12,386 nt of DNA from Bacteroidales bacterium UBA5226 (GCA_002409325.1 DHUU01000005.1:1161-13546); one strand, 5' to 3'. Positions 1 to 8,359 are shown, numbered from the stretch's first letter. Notes: generated by a model not told the origin, from the letters alone. Translations and numbers: made by a program.

Positions 1-105
1 TGACCGGTAACTTATTTTATATATTTGCTTAACAACAATCAAGAATGCCATATAATTCCTAAAGTAATTCCAGGAACAGGCAAGAACCAACTTTGACGTG
101 ATTCC

Positions 106-876
106 CTACATTTTCTTTCCGATATAAAACATATAGCCGTAGTAGGCTTTGTACTTGTAATATAACGCTGCTTCGTAGCGCTCCAAGGCTGCAAACTCTT
201 CTGCCATTTTATTGCCGCTATGTTTTATTAGAAAGTGTTCTAATCTTAAAGCCTGCCAGGCATAATAATCTGTCCAGATGGTTTGGGGCAGGATGTAGGT
301 GGCCACAGGAAGATAGCCTGCCTTGTGCATCTGGGCAACCTTATTGGGAATGGTATCTATCTGGGGATAGGCTTCATCCCAAAATTCCTGGATTTGGGCA
401 GGACGCTCATCGCTAAACCAGGTGTTTTCTGTAACAGCAATGTAACCACCCTGTTTCAGGAATTTCCGCCACTCGTTCAAACCGCGCTCGAATCCAATGT
501 TATAAATGGCTCCTTCCGACCAGATCAAGTCCAATTCTCCTTCCTGGAAGGGAAGGTTGTTCATATCGCCAACAATGCCTTTCACCCTGTCCTGAAGGTT
601 GTTGTGCCGGGCATCCAGGTTGAATTGGTTTATGAAGCCGGACCAGGAATCAATTCCAATGATCTGGCAGGATGTGTTTTGTCCCAGTACCATTGTTTGA
701 CCGCCTGTTCCACAACCAATATCGGCTATTTTGGACTTATCGGTCAGACCATCTATAAAACTCAAGGCTTTTAGCGTTTCTTCAGGACTTCCGGGGCCCT
801 GACGCTTTGTGTTAGAAAAAAAGTCATAAATAATACTCAGGTCAAATTCGTGTATGGTGCTTTTTTCGTTGTTCAT
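106..876 (-). CDS. Class I SAM-dependent methyltransferase (small-molecule type)
   Basis: This is a predicted cytoplasmic methyltransferase of 256 residues using S-adenosylmethionine. The Rossmann glycine motif ADIGCGTGG lies at residues 51-59. An acidic residue after strand 2 (GID, D76) would bind the ribose, and GDMNNLPF (103-110) would contact the adenine. The segment ELDLIWSEGAIYNIGFERG (about 114-132) and the C-terminal YYGYMFYIGKK strongly recall the Bacteroides family annotated as ubiquinone/menaquinone-type methyltransferases, some with solved structures; the true substrate is unknown. I chose the ATG at 876. An upstream in-frame ATG at 915 would add 13 residues (MMMLLVYAKKYKT) that do not belong to the family N-terminus, which normally starts near the IHEFD motif. 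The gene is transcribed alone, divergently from the serine hydrolase at 1151. No clear terminator is visible downstream. Confidence 0.9.
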   Translation of the reverse strand: MNNEKSTIHEFDLSIIYDFFSNTKRQGPGSPEETLKALSFIDGLTDKSKIADIGCGTGGQTMVLGQNTSCQIIGIDSWSGFINQFNLDARHNNLQDRVKGIVGDMNNLPFQEGELDLIWSEGAIYNIGFERGLNEWRKFLKQGGYIAVTENTWFSDERPAQIQEFWDEAYPQIDTIPNKVAQMHKAGYLPVATYILPQTIWTDYYAWQALRLEHFLIKHSGNKMAEEFAALERYEAALYYKYKAYYGYMFYIGKKM

Positions 877-1150
877 TGTCTTATATTTTTTAGCATACAC
901 CAAAAGCATCATCATGCTTTCATCTTTGTATGCACATTAAAACCTAAATTAATAAAGCGGGGAGTTGCCCTCTAAAAGAATTTTAGAGAACAAACAAAAA
1001 TACAATCCATACTCATAGTACAGATTATTTACAGAGCAATGTCCAAATTTAAAATAAACATCCAGTTGTTTTATTCAGTACAAAGGTAAAAAAAATATTG
1101 AACAGGATCGAACGAAGTTGCTAACTTTATACGGATTTTAGATTAATTGC
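877..1150. promoter_or_regulatory. Divergent intergenic region with candidate promoters
   Basis: This AT-rich spacer separates two divergent genes and must hold both promoters. For the plus-strand hydrolase, TAACTTTA at 1122-1129 resembles the Bacteroidota -7 element TAnnTTTG, with an ATTG at 1097-1100 as a possible -33 element 21 bases upstream. For the minus-strand methyltransferase, exact TAnnTTTG matches on the reverse strand lie at 995-1002, 1044-1051 and 1081-1088, none with a good -33 partner. In DNA this AT-rich such matches arise by chance, so the individual assignments are weak. No other structure was seen. Confidence 0.3.
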
Positions 1151-2539
1151 ATGATGAAAAAACTATTTTTTACCCTTATCACCCTGCTGATTGCTAATGG
1201 TTTATTTGCTCAGACAGATAATTATAAAGTGGTGATTGACAAATTCCAGACGGACTATAACGCCGGGAAATACGAGGATATTTTCAACAGTTTTGCGTCT
1301 GTAATGAAAGAGGCATTGCCACTTGAAAACACCATACAATTTTTGACAGCCCTGAAGAGTCAGGTAGGGAACATGGAAAGCAAGGAATTTTTCAGGCATC
1401 AAATGCAAACGTATGCGACCTACAAAAGTAAATTTGAAAAAGCAGTTTTAGAGGTAAACATATCGCTGGACAAAGAAAACCTGATAAACGGCCTTTTCTT
1501 CAAACCCTATGACGAACCAAAAGAAACAGTGCCGGCTTTTGTGCACGAATTAAGCAGCTATCCGGAAGAACTTGCGGGGATCATTTTCGCTAAAACCAGG
1601 GATTTACCCGAAAAAACACAGCTTTCCATAGCCATTATCCGTGACGGGGAAACAGCGTATTACGGAATCATCAGGGAAAACGACACTATAAAAACGGCCG
1701 AAAACCAAAACAGGATTTTTGAAATCGGCTCCATTTCCAAAGTATTCACATCGGCTGTGCTGGCCTCACTGGTTGAGGATGGAGAAATCAAACTGACCGG
1801 CCTGATCAACGATTTTTATCCGTTCCCTTTTAAAGACAACACAGAAATAAGTTTTCAGAGTCTGGCCAACCATACATCGGGTTTGCCCCGGTTGCCCCAA
1901 AATCTGGATTTATCCAACCAGATAGATCCATACAAAGACTACGGCAAGAAGGAAATTGACCAGTACCTGGAACAATGGCTGAAGCTGGAAAATGAACCTG
2001 CTAAAGTAAGTTCCTATTCCAATCTGGGTGTAGGACTTTTGGGGTACACACTGGGCTTGTCGCAAAAAACGAGTTTTCAGCAATTATTGCAAAAGAGGAT
2101 TTTTGATAAATACGGCATGACCAATTCATACACCACTTCCCGGGACCTGGGAGACAAACTCGTCAGGGGAATGGACGAAAATGGCGATATCACGGGCAAT
2201 TGGGATTTTGATGTTTTTTTTGCTGCCGGCGGAATTTTGTCTTCTGCCAAAGATTTGTCAAAGTTTGTGTATGCGCAGTTCAATCCCGGTAATAAAGAAC
2301 TGGCATTGATGAGAAAACCTACATTCGAAATAAATGAAACCATGAAAATGGGCCTGGGTTGGTTTATTGTAAAATCAGGAACGGGTAAGGATGTTCACTG
2401 GCATAACGGGGGAACAGGCGGGTATTCATCTTCCATGGCGGTGAATGTTGAAGAACAGACTGGCGTCATTATATTGTCCAATGTGGCTGGCATAAACGGG
2501 ATCATTGATGCATTGTGCTTTGAACTCCTGCCCCGGTAG
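1151..2539 (+). CDS. Secreted serine hydrolase, class C beta-lactamase/PBP-like family, with N-terminal extra domain
   Basis: The 462-residue protein has a signal peptide (MMKKLFFTLI..., predicted cleavage after FAQ, about residue 21) and so acts in the periplasm or outside. Residues 22-120 form a small helical/NTF2-like region resembling the DUF3887-type domain often found before such hydrolases. The serine hydrolase domain follows, with the SxxK motif SISK (S194, K197), the second motif YSN (289-291) and the third motif HNGG (418-420) replacing KTG. The family includes D-Ala-D-Ala carboxypeptidases, esterases and peptidases. HxG in place of KTG favours an esterase or peptidase over a true beta-lactamase, so I would not call it a resistance gene. 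The start could equally be the second ATG at 1154. A gene remnant begins three bases after the stop, suggesting a former operon. Confidence 0.9.
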   Translation: MMKKLFFTLITLLIANGLFAQTDNYKVVIDKFQTDYNAGKYEDIFNSFASVMKEALPLENTIQFLTALKSQVGNMESKEFFRHQMQTYATYKSKFEKAVLEVNISLDKENLINGLFFKPYDEPKETVPAFVHELSSYPEELAGIIFAKTRDLPEKTQLSIAIIRDGETAYYGIIRENDTIKTAENQNRIFEIGSISKVFTSAVLASLVEDGEIKLTGLINDFYPFPFKDNTEISFQSLANHTSGLPRLPQNLDLSNQIDPYKDYGKKEIDQYLEQWLKLENEPAKVSSYSNLGVGLLGYTLGLSQKTSFQQLLQKRIFDKYGMTNSYTTSRDLGDKLVRGMDENGDITGNWDFDVFFAAGGILSSAKDLSKFVYAQFNPGNKELALMRKPTFEINETMKMGLGWFIVKSGTGKDVHWHNGGTGGYSSSMAVNVEEQTGVIILSNVAGINGIIDALCFELLPR

Positions 2540-2542
2540 ATA

Positions 2543-2650
2543 ATGAAAGGACGTGATTACCCCATAATAACGCTGTGCGGCAGCACACGATTCAAGGATG
2601 ATTTTCTTCGTCTGCAGAAGGAGTTGACCCTTCAGGGATATATTACTTAG
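2543..2650 (+). pseudogene. 5' remnant of a CGSTRF-type nucleotide-binding protein gene
   Basis: A 35-codon reading frame starts only three bases after the serine hydrolase stop. It encodes MKGRDYPIITLCGSTRFKDD, then FLRLQKELTLQGYIT and a stop. The ITLCGSTRF start matches the N-terminal beta-strand and loop of a family of small Rossmann-like proteins (nucleoside 2-deoxyribosyltransferase-like), which normally continue after the LQGYI strand for about another 70-100 residues. Here the frame ends right there, and its last eight bases (2643-2650) overlap the 3' end of the minus-strand GH5-like gene. I infer that a rearrangement replaced the rest of the gene. The family match is from memory of the motif. 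The fragment is too short to fold as the usual domain. Confidence 0.6.
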
Positions 2651-3671
2651 TCAAGGCTTTGATGATGTCAATTTCTTCCTGTTTATAAGGAGTGCCGTCT
2701 TTACGGAAAACTTCATGAAACCAAAGGTCTGGTTCCGAACCATCAGGAATGGGTTCATCCCACGCATATTTGGTGTTGGATTTACCTTCCACCAGCCCCC
2801 AGTTAATGGCACCAATGCCTTGTTCTTTCAAGATGGGCATGATGTTGCTGAACAGGCTATTATTCCTTCGGGCCATGTATTCTGTGCAAATCATGGGTTT
2901 GTTATACTTCTTTAAGGTGTCAATAGCCTGTTGATGATCAATTTCATTATTGTAATTGTGGTAGGTAATAATGTCGGAATTTTCAAGCTGAAATTTGTTG
3001 AGGTCTGACAATGCGTTGTTCCAGACTCCGGAAGATACAGGCTGTGATGGATTTACCTGTCTGGCCCACTGAAACACACTTTGTAAAAGGGGTAATGATT
3101 TGTTCCTGTAACCGGAGTTGCCAGGCTCGTTATACAAATCCCACAGGATGATTCGTTTATCATTCCGGAATGTTTCAAGGATATCTTTTACATAGGCTTC
3201 GAGTACATAGATCAGATCCGGCCAGGTGGAAAGCAAATCTCCGGGATCTCTGACCCATCCCGAATTATGGACCCCGGGCTTTGGATCCGGCTGTTCACCA
3301 GCACTATAGGTGGGATTCCAGCAATCGTCAAAAAACACAAAAATGGTCCCTATGTTGTGTTTTTCCGCAATGGTTAGGTATTCATTAATCCGGTTTTTGA
3401 ATCCCGGTTTGTCCACTTCCCAGGCAACATGATGCAGGTATACCCTCATGCAATTGAATCCGGTCTTTTCTGCCCAACCCAATTCCCGGTCTATGGTTGC
3501 GGGGTCAAAGGTTTCTTCCTGCCAGAATTCCAATTGATTGATTGCCGTACTTGGAATAAAGTTGGCACCCCGCAGCCAGGGTGTATGGGTTGACCCGCCC
3601 TGGTTGCAGGAAAGTAATAAACAGCCTGTGACAAGGATGATGATTACATTGCTGATAATTCTCTTATACAT
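2643..3671 (-). CDS. Lipoprotein glycoside hydrolase, GH5-like (clan GH-A)
   Basis: The 342-residue protein begins with a lipoprotein signal (lipobox LLSC, C22) and is predicted to be anchored in the outer membrane or periplasm. The rest is a TIM-barrel retaining glycosidase. Visible landmarks are LRGANFIP (33-40, strand 1), MRVYLHH (75-81), the acid/base motif LYNEPG (E182), HNY (238-240), the likely nucleophile in CTEYMAR (E264) and NWG (290-292), the usual tryptophan after strand 8. These fit clan GH-A and look like GH5 or a related family. Bacteroidota homologues are often labelled cellulase, mannanase or xylanase, and specificity cannot be read from the sequence. Length is normal for a single catalytic domain. 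It lies 24 bases after the DUF3089 gene on the same strand, so the two are probably co-transcribed. Confidence 0.87.
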   Translation of the reverse strand: MYKRIISNVIIILVTGCLLLSCNQGGSTHTPWLRGANFIPSTAINQLEFWQEETFDPATIDRELGWAEKTGFNCMRVYLHHVAWEVDKPGFKNRINEYLTIAEKHNIGTIFVFFDDCWNPTYSAGEQPDPKPGVHNSGWVRDPGDLLSTWPDLIYVLEAYVKDILETFRNDKRIILWDLYNEPGNSGYRNKSLPLLQSVFQWARQVNPSQPVSSGVWNNALSDLNKFQLENSDIITYHNYNNEIDHQQAIDTLKKYNKPMICTEYMARRNNSLFSNIMPILKEQGIGAINWGLVEGKSNTKYAWDEPIPDGSEPDLWFHEVFRKDGTPYKQEEIDIIKALTK

Positions 3672-3695
3672 TGCTTTTTGATTCTGATTTCGCCA

Positions 3696-4724
3696 TTATT
3701 TTGCCAGGAACCGGTTGACCCTGACCTGGGCATTTTCCCGCAGGTTATAGTAATAGAACGGGATGTCAAAACTGTGGTAAACCCCTGAGCCCATGTTCCC
3801 GGAAAGATTGAACATGTCCTTTTCGTTCACACTGCGGCACTCAATGACTCCTTTTGCCCTATTGATGCGGGCATCGGCAAAACGGGGTATCAATCCAAAA
3901 TTGCCCTGTGCATCAACGGGCATATGCGAGCCGAGACTTTCCTCTGCTGTGGCCGGTGTTTCGTCCCTTTTCCAGTTTATTGGATTGATGACCAGCCCTA
4001 CCTCGTTGGCCATTACTATGTTTGCCCCCGGAGCCACAGAAGGGGATTGTGTATTGTAAGAAACGATCACCCCGGTGTCCTCTGAATTTTCGGCAAATTT
4101 CAGGTGATTATTTGCGTTCATGAATTCAGCAGTAACCGGGTAACCGATAACATAGGCACAAACCATACGTTCGTATGTCCTGGGATTTTCAGGCATATAT
4201 TTTTTCAGCAATAGCAATAACACCTGGGAACCTTGAGAATGTCCCACCAGGATGTAGGGTTTCCCCTTATTGTAATTCTTTATATAATAGTCGAATGCAG
4301 CAATCACATCTTTTGCCGGGATGCTGTCAATCACTGCCCAACGCTTATCTGAAGGAAGGGTTAGCGTATAAACAGCATCTGCCTGTCTGTAATAGGGAGC
4401 ATACATATTCCCCACAGTTTCAAAGGCCGTTGCCTGCCTGTGAAAAGCACTTTGAGAGCCGTGCAACATGATGGGGTGATGGATAGCACAGAAATTGGGC
4501 TCGGCCGGATCCTTTTTGTACCAGGAAGTAGGATAAACATAAAAAATATCCACATTTTTTAGACTGCCTGAAGGCAGCGACAGCCAGTTTGCCGTTTTCG
4601 AATAATCGGAGGCAGGTTCCCCGTCTGAATGACCTGGCAATTCACAGGAAGCAAGTGATATAAAACAGGAAATGATTAGGACTGAACTTATCAGGTAATA
4701 ACGAAACATTTTTAACTTTTTCAT
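3696..4724 (-). CDS. DUF3089 lipoprotein, alpha/beta-hydrolase-like
   Basis: The 342-residue protein has a long hydrophobic leader with lipobox LASC (C27). The body matches DUF3089, an alpha/beta-hydrolase relative. It has an early strand DIFYVYPTSW (59-68), the nucleophile elbow GHSQGS (161-166, S163) and a terminal block GVYHSFDIPFYYYNLRENAQ (314-333) in which H317 is the likely catalytic histidine. An acyl-ester substrate such as an esterified sugar or lipid is plausible, but no DUF3089 substrate is known to me. It is the first gene of a two-gene minus-strand unit with the GH5-like glycosidase, which would suit an esterase that removes acyl groups ahead of glycosidic cleavage (inference). 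Starting at M6 is possible, but the MKKLK start gives a better signal peptide n-region. Confidence 0.88.
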   Translation of the reverse strand: MKKLKMFRYYLISSVLIISCFISLASCELPGHSDGEPASDYSKTANWLSLPSGSLKNVDIFYVYPTSWYKKDPAEPNFCAIHHPIMLHGSQSAFHRQATAFETVGNMYAPYYRQADAVYTLTLPSDKRWAVIDSIPAKDVIAAFDYYIKNYNKGKPYILVGHSQGSQVLLLLLKKYMPENPRTYERMVCAYVIGYPVTAEFMNANNHLKFAENSEDTGVIVSYNTQSPSVAPGANIVMANEVGLVINPINWKRDETPATAEESLGSHMPVDAQGNFGLIPRFADARINRAKGVIECRSVNEKDMFNLSGNMGSGVYHSFDIPFYYYNLRENAQVRVNRFLAK

Positions 4725-4755
4725 GCAACAGAGAAGAGGTTATAAGTAAAGCAGA

Positions 4756-4763
4756 CAAACGTA
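4756..4763 (-). promoter_or_regulatory. Candidate -7 promoter element of the DUF3089/GH5-like operon
   Basis: On the reverse strand this reads TACGTTTG, an exact match to the Bacteroidota -7 consensus TAnnTTTG. It lies about 30 bases before the ATG at 4724, which would give a short leader. No TTTG is present at the -33 position; an AT-rich AAATTTT run occupies it. Confidence 0.4.
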
Positions 4764-4796
4764 AGAAAAAAGTACAACGCGTAAAAATTTCCTTTG

Positions 4797-4804
4797 TACC
4801 TTTA
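4797..4804 (+). promoter_or_regulatory. Candidate -7 promoter element of the GH30 gene
   Basis: TACCTTTA differs from the Bacteroidota TAnnTTTG consensus only in the last base and lies about 42 bases before the ATG at 4847. It sits next to the oppositely oriented candidate at 4756-4763, so the two promoters would be back to back in the 122-base divergent spacer. The -33 element is not convincing. Confidence 0.3.
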
Positions 4805-4846
4805 CCTGTGTTTGAATACGTAAGATCAACGCTGATATATGACATA

Positions 4847-6289
4847 ATGAGAAAATTTTTGATAGGTATCCTTAGCGGGATGTTTGCCGTAACCTTTGCC
4901 GGAAGTTGCGATTCTCCCGGTAACGGAACCAAACCGCCCCCGGAGGGTAACCCTCCGGTATCCGAAATTGAATCTGTTGTTTATCTAACCAAACCAGATG
5001 CCTCGGCAAAATTTAAAACACAAGAGGGGCTTGTTAAGAAGATGTCAAATCCTTATTTACCCGCAATTGTGGTGGATAAGGACCAAAAATTCCAGCAGGT
5101 TGACGGCTTTGGGTTTACCCTGACCGGTGGGAGTGCGAAACTTCTGTGGGCGATGAGCAGCGGTGCTCGTTCCCAGATACTTGAAAAATTGTTTGGCCTG
5201 GCCGGAGATGCTATTGGCACAAGTTACCTGAGGCTGAGTCTGGGATCTTCGGATCTGGATGAATACACTTTTTCGTACAACCCTGAGCCTGGCGATGTGG
5301 ATATGAAGCATTTCGATTTGGGCTACGATCGCAAGTACCTTATTCCGGTGCTCAAGATCATCCTGGGTATTAATCCCCGTATCAGGCTGATGGCATCGCC
5401 ATGGTCTGCACCGGTCTGGATGAAAACCAACAATTCAACAATTGGCGGCCGTTTAAAAACGGAGTACTACCAGGCTTATGCACTGTATTTTGTCAGCTAC
5501 ATTCAGCAAATGAAGGCCGAGGGCATTGTGATAGATGCCGTCACAGTGCAGAACGAACCGCTTCACGGCGGGAACAACCCCAGTATGGAAATGAGCCCTG
5601 CCGAGCAGGCTTCCTTTATAAAAGATTACCTGGGGCCTGCTTTTAATGCCAATCATATTGCAACAAAAATTGTGATTTATGATCATAATTGCGACCGCAC
5701 AGATTATCCTTTGGCCGTACTTGCAGACGTACAAGCCAATGGTTACATTGACGGCACGGCTTTTCACCTCTATGGAGGCAACATAGGCGCTATGTCAACC
5801 CTTCACAATGCCTATCCAGACAAGTCGCTTTATTTCACCGAGCAATGGATAGGGGCTCCCGCCAATTTTGCCGGGGATATAAAGTGGCACATGCGCGAAG
5901 TCATCATTGGATCCATGCGCAACTGGAGCAAAATCGCCCTGGAATGGAACCTTGCCTCTAGCCCCAAACTAGAGCCCCATACCCCCGGAGGCTGCTCCAA
6001 TTGTTTGGGAGCTATCACAATAGATGTAAATAAAGTCACCCTTAACCCGGGCTATTATATTATTGCCCATGCCGCCAAACACATACGCCCCGGCTCAGTG
6101 CGCATAGAGTCCGGTTATTCAGGCAATCCGGACGATCTGCCCAATGTGGCCTTCCTCACACCCGATAACAAGGTAGTAATACTGGTACTGAACAACATAG
6201 ACACAAAGCAGATCTTCAATATAAATATCAACGGCACAATCTTCACCTCTGAACTTGCGGCAGGCGAAGTGGCCACGTATGTGCTGTAA
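4847..6289 (+). CDS. GH30 family glycoside hydrolase lipoprotein (beta-1,6-glucanase/glucosylceramidase-like)
   Basis: The 480-residue lipoprotein (lipobox AGSC, C21) has a proline-rich linker (about 28-37) and then a GH30 (beta/alpha)8 barrel with its side beta domain. Landmarks are QQVDGFGFTLTGGSA (83-97), the typical first block; PWSAPVWMKTN (185-195); the acid/base motif VQNEPLHG (E237); the nucleophile motif YFTEQW (E332); and HTPGGCSNCLGAI (378-390), whose two cysteines are typical of the subfamily near GH30_1/GH30_3. The C-terminal beta domain runs from about 405 to the end. Known relatives in Bacteroides cleave beta-1,6-glucan, and others act on glucosylceramide; specificity here is inferred only. 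I chose the ATG at 4847 because it directly gives MRKFLIGILSGMF, a good signal peptide. The longer frame from 4808 would add 13 non-signal residues. It is a single gene converging on the BACON lipoprotein. Confidence 0.92.
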   Translation: MRKFLIGILSGMFAVTFAGSCDSPGNGTKPPPEGNPPVSEIESVVYLTKPDASAKFKTQEGLVKKMSNPYLPAIVVDKDQKFQQVDGFGFTLTGGSAKLLWAMSSGARSQILEKLFGLAGDAIGTSYLRLSLGSSDLDEYTFSYNPEPGDVDMKHFDLGYDRKYLIPVLKIILGINPRIRLMASPWSAPVWMKTNNSTIGGRLKTEYYQAYALYFVSYIQQMKAEGIVIDAVTVQNEPLHGGNNPSMEMSPAEQASFIKDYLGPAFNANHIATKIVIYDHNCDRTDYPLAVLADVQANGYIDGTAFHLYGGNIGAMSTLHNAYPDKSLYFTEQWIGAPANFAGDIKWHMREVIIGSMRNWSKIALEWNLASSPKLEPHTPGGCSNCLGAITIDVNKVTLNPGYYIIAHAAKHIRPGSVRIESGYSGNPDDLPNVAFLTPDNKVVILVLNNIDTKQIFNININGTIFTSELAAGEVATYVL

Positions 6290-6316
6290 AAGGTTCCACC
6301 TCTTTGGTGCATGAGC

Positions 6317-6931
6317 TTATAGCAACGAGCCCGAGATAATTGTATTACCTGTAATTGTAAGTGAGGTATGTTTTTCCTTTTCCAGATAAGTGTAAGATGC
6401 CGTATAGACATAGTTAAGGTTTTCGGATATTTTTACTCCGACCTTAATTCTGTTAGAATTCTTAGCAGCTTTGATTTTACTAGTAGTTTTCAGGTTGTTC
6501 ATTGTCCCTAAGGAAACATCCTTTATTATGTTCCCTGATTCATCGAATTCAAAAACAACTACGCTATACATAGTTTCACCCGTTTGATTTGAAATTGAAT
6601 ACGTGGTAGGCTCAACCCCTTTTTGTGAAATTGTTAAATTGGCAGTAGCAATTCCGGCAATGAAGGTTAGTGTTGCCAAACGATCTGTCTCTTCTTTGTT
6701 GGCTTCATATTCCACAATAATTGTTGCATCACCTTCTCCATAGTCAGGTTTCATGGTAATCCAATCAGGAATTCCTGCTATGGTCCAGGTAGTATTACAT
6801 GATAAAGCTACATAACTGCTGCCTGTATTGGGATCACAATTCAGATTGCCAGGATTAATGGATAAATAGGGTTCTTTTTCGCAACTACCTGCAAAAAAGA
6901 GTAAACATAATAACAATGATACTTTTTTCAT
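6317..6931 (-). CDS. BACON-domain lipoprotein
   Basis: The 204-residue lipoprotein (lipobox AGSC, C17) has acidic residues right after the cysteine (CEKE), loosely like the export signal that sends Bacteroidota lipoproteins to the cell surface. Residues 22-105 form a BACON beta-sandwich, recognised by NTTWTIAGIPDWITM (46-60, W49 and W57), the GEGD turn, the conserved N78 and R84, and the closing strand LTISQKG (99-105). BACON domains usually sit in carbohydrate- or mucin-associated surface proteins. Residues 108-204 are a second beta-rich region that I do not recognise; no catalytic motif is seen. The ATG at 6931 is preferred over a TTG two codons upstream. Its stop lies 27 bases from the GH30 stop, in convergent orientation. 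The gene is AT-rich compared with the genes to its right. Confidence 0.85.
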   Translation of the reverse strand: MKKVSLLLCLLFFAGSCEKEPYLSINPGNLNCDPNTGSSYVALSCNTTWTIAGIPDWITMKPDYGEGDATIIVEYEANKEETDRLATLTFIAGIATANLTISQKGVEPTTYSISNQTGETMYSVVVFEFDESGNIIKDVSLGTMNNLKTTSKIKAAKNSNRIKVGVKISENLNYVYTASYTYLEKEKHTSLTITGNTIISGSLL

Positions 6932-7124
6932 AACCAATGATTTTAAAAATGTGTTCGTTTATAGATTCATTGATAAACCTCTTTTAAATTACAAATAAGG
7001 AGAGTGATAACGCCATAATGTGACGTAGTAAAAAGTACATGAACAAAAAGCTTACCCCAGGCACTAGTGCTTCTGCCAATTTTTTTCTACTTTTATAGAT
7101 CTATTTTTCTTTTAACTTCATGAA
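6932..7124. promoter_or_regulatory. Divergent spacer with a 10-base palindrome and a candidate promoter
   Basis: This spacer lies between the BACON lipoprotein gene and the frameshifted serine hydrolase. It contains the perfect 10-base palindrome GCACTAGTGC at 7061-7070 and, 17 bases further on, TACTTTTA at 7088-7095, close to the Bacteroidota -7 element TAnnTTTG. The palindrome would sit near the -33 region, a position suited to an operator. It may instead be a weak hairpin leading into the T-run at 7080-7086. No regulator gene is nearby to support the operator reading. Confidence 0.3.
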
Positions 7125-8359
7125 ATGAAAACCAGAAATTTCTTTCTGATGTTGCTTTCTCTGGTCGTATTTGCAGGGTGTGTTAAATTTGACCAGCTCG
7201 GCAACACTTATTACGCTAAGAAACAGGCACTTGAAAAGATGCTGCAATCTGAGTATGAAAACTATCTGGAACTAGAGCCCGGCTATCCCGGCGGTTTGGC
7301 ACTGAAGGTGATATCTGATGGGAAAGAGTATTTTTTACAGCCGGCATGGACGGGAAGGACGTCACGGGACAAACACGCTTCAGGGCTGCCAGTTGCACTA
7401 AAACATTTACGGCAACGGCCATTTTGCTGCTCCACCAGCAGGGGAAACTAAGGATCAGCGACTTCATTACAGACACCATTCCCGGAACCGATCAAACGTA
7501 CCTGCCAGACATCCCCGGGTGTGCCATACCCCATAAAAGCAAAATAACCATCCTGGACCTGCTCAGGCACCGGGCAGGGATTTTTGATTTGGGGAATGAC
7601 GGTATCCCCGACACGGTTAGTGTTGATGTGCCTTACAAAGGGAAAAACTATATCGATGACATGCTAAAAAAGGATCCGGACCATACCTTTCATTTTGACG
7701 AGCTGGTTGGGGTGTTGGCCAGCACCCGCCTGAGTTATTTCGCTCCTGGAAGCGGCTACCATTATTCCAACACAGGCTATTCTATCCTGGGCTGGATCAT
7801 TGAAAGGGTCTCGGGAATGTCATACAAGGAATTCCTGGAAGAAAATGTACTGAAACCTATGGGAATGTATCATTCCTATATGCCTGTCCTTGGTACAGAT
7901 AGGCTTATGACAGCTCCCAGTGTAAACGGCTATCTTTTCTTCAAAGGTGAATCTTTAGAATTGAAAGAAGACAACATGTCTGCCAATGTTGCAGAGGGAA
8001 ATATTGTAACCACGCCCAACGATCTGGCCCGGTTCATTCAAAGGCTTTTGTCAGGTAAGGGTGTCCTGAATTATTATACCGTGAACAGCCTGATGATGAA
8101 TTGCCTGCCAAACGGGATCACTACAGCCGGAGGTTACGGATGCGGCCTGGAGTATGCCAACAACCTGGGCTATGGTCACAACGGTGCACATCAAGGATAC
8201 CTTACTTTTATGATTTATGATCCACTAACCGATTTCACGTTGGTGGTATATACCAATGCATGGAACGTGAGTGACGGCCTTGCCAGCATCTCTTACCAGA
8301 TCACGAATATGCTACAGAATATATGCTACCGGGGCAAAGAGCTGGTGACCAGGCATTAA
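7125..8359 (+). pseudogene. Lipoprotein serine hydrolase (beta-lactamase/PBP-like) with a -1 frameshift
   Basis: Two overlapping frames together encode one protein of about 411 residues. The first frame (7125-7451) gives a lipoprotein signal MKTRNFFLMLLSLVVFAGC (C19) and runs correctly to GLALKVISDGKEYF; after that it is out of frame. The second frame supplies TAGMDGKDVTGQTRF and all catalytic motifs: SCTK (SxxK; the serine codon is at 7391-7393), HYSNTGY (YxN) and GHNGAHQG (HxG). The switch is at the six-T run at 7331-7336. Either one T is missing, or the ribosome slips back by one base on T TTT TTA; both restore the family sequence. The catalytic half alone can be read from an internal ATG at 7346, but it would lack the signal and the first strand. 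It is a paralogue-type relative of the hydrolase at 1151. The function, if intact, would be an envelope esterase, peptidase or carboxypeptidase. Confidence 0.85.
7331..7337 (+). other. T TTT TTA slippery heptamer at the frame switch
   Basis: In the upstream frame the codons are TAT TTT TTA, so the heptamer T TTT TTA has the X XXY YYZ form needed for tandem -1 slippage. After slippage the next codon is ACA at 7337, exactly in the frame that carries the rest of the serine hydrolase. No strong stem-loop is obvious just downstream; the pair CAGCC (7338-7342) and GGCTG (about 7384-7388) is weak. Loss of one T from a seven-T run gives the same picture. Confidence 0.5.

Noticed and set aside
1..105. 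Possible terminator or small gene downstream of the methyltransferase
   Set aside because: There are only weak partial inverted repeats, no stable stem with a T-run, and no reading frame of note.
283..774. 163-codon plus-strand frame inside the methyltransferase gene
   Set aside because: It is a shadow of the minus-strand gene, which has intact SAM-binding motifs; the plus-strand translation shows no family features.
1151..2539. Antibiotic-resistance beta-lactamase
   Set aside because: The SxxK and YSN motifs fit the fold, but the third motif is HNGG instead of KTG and an extra N-terminal domain is present, as in esterase or peptidase members. A resistance role is not supported.
6290..6316. 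Hairpin CACC-TCTTT-GGTG between the convergent GH30 and BACON genes as a terminator
   Set aside because: The stem has only four pairs and no T-run follows in either direction.
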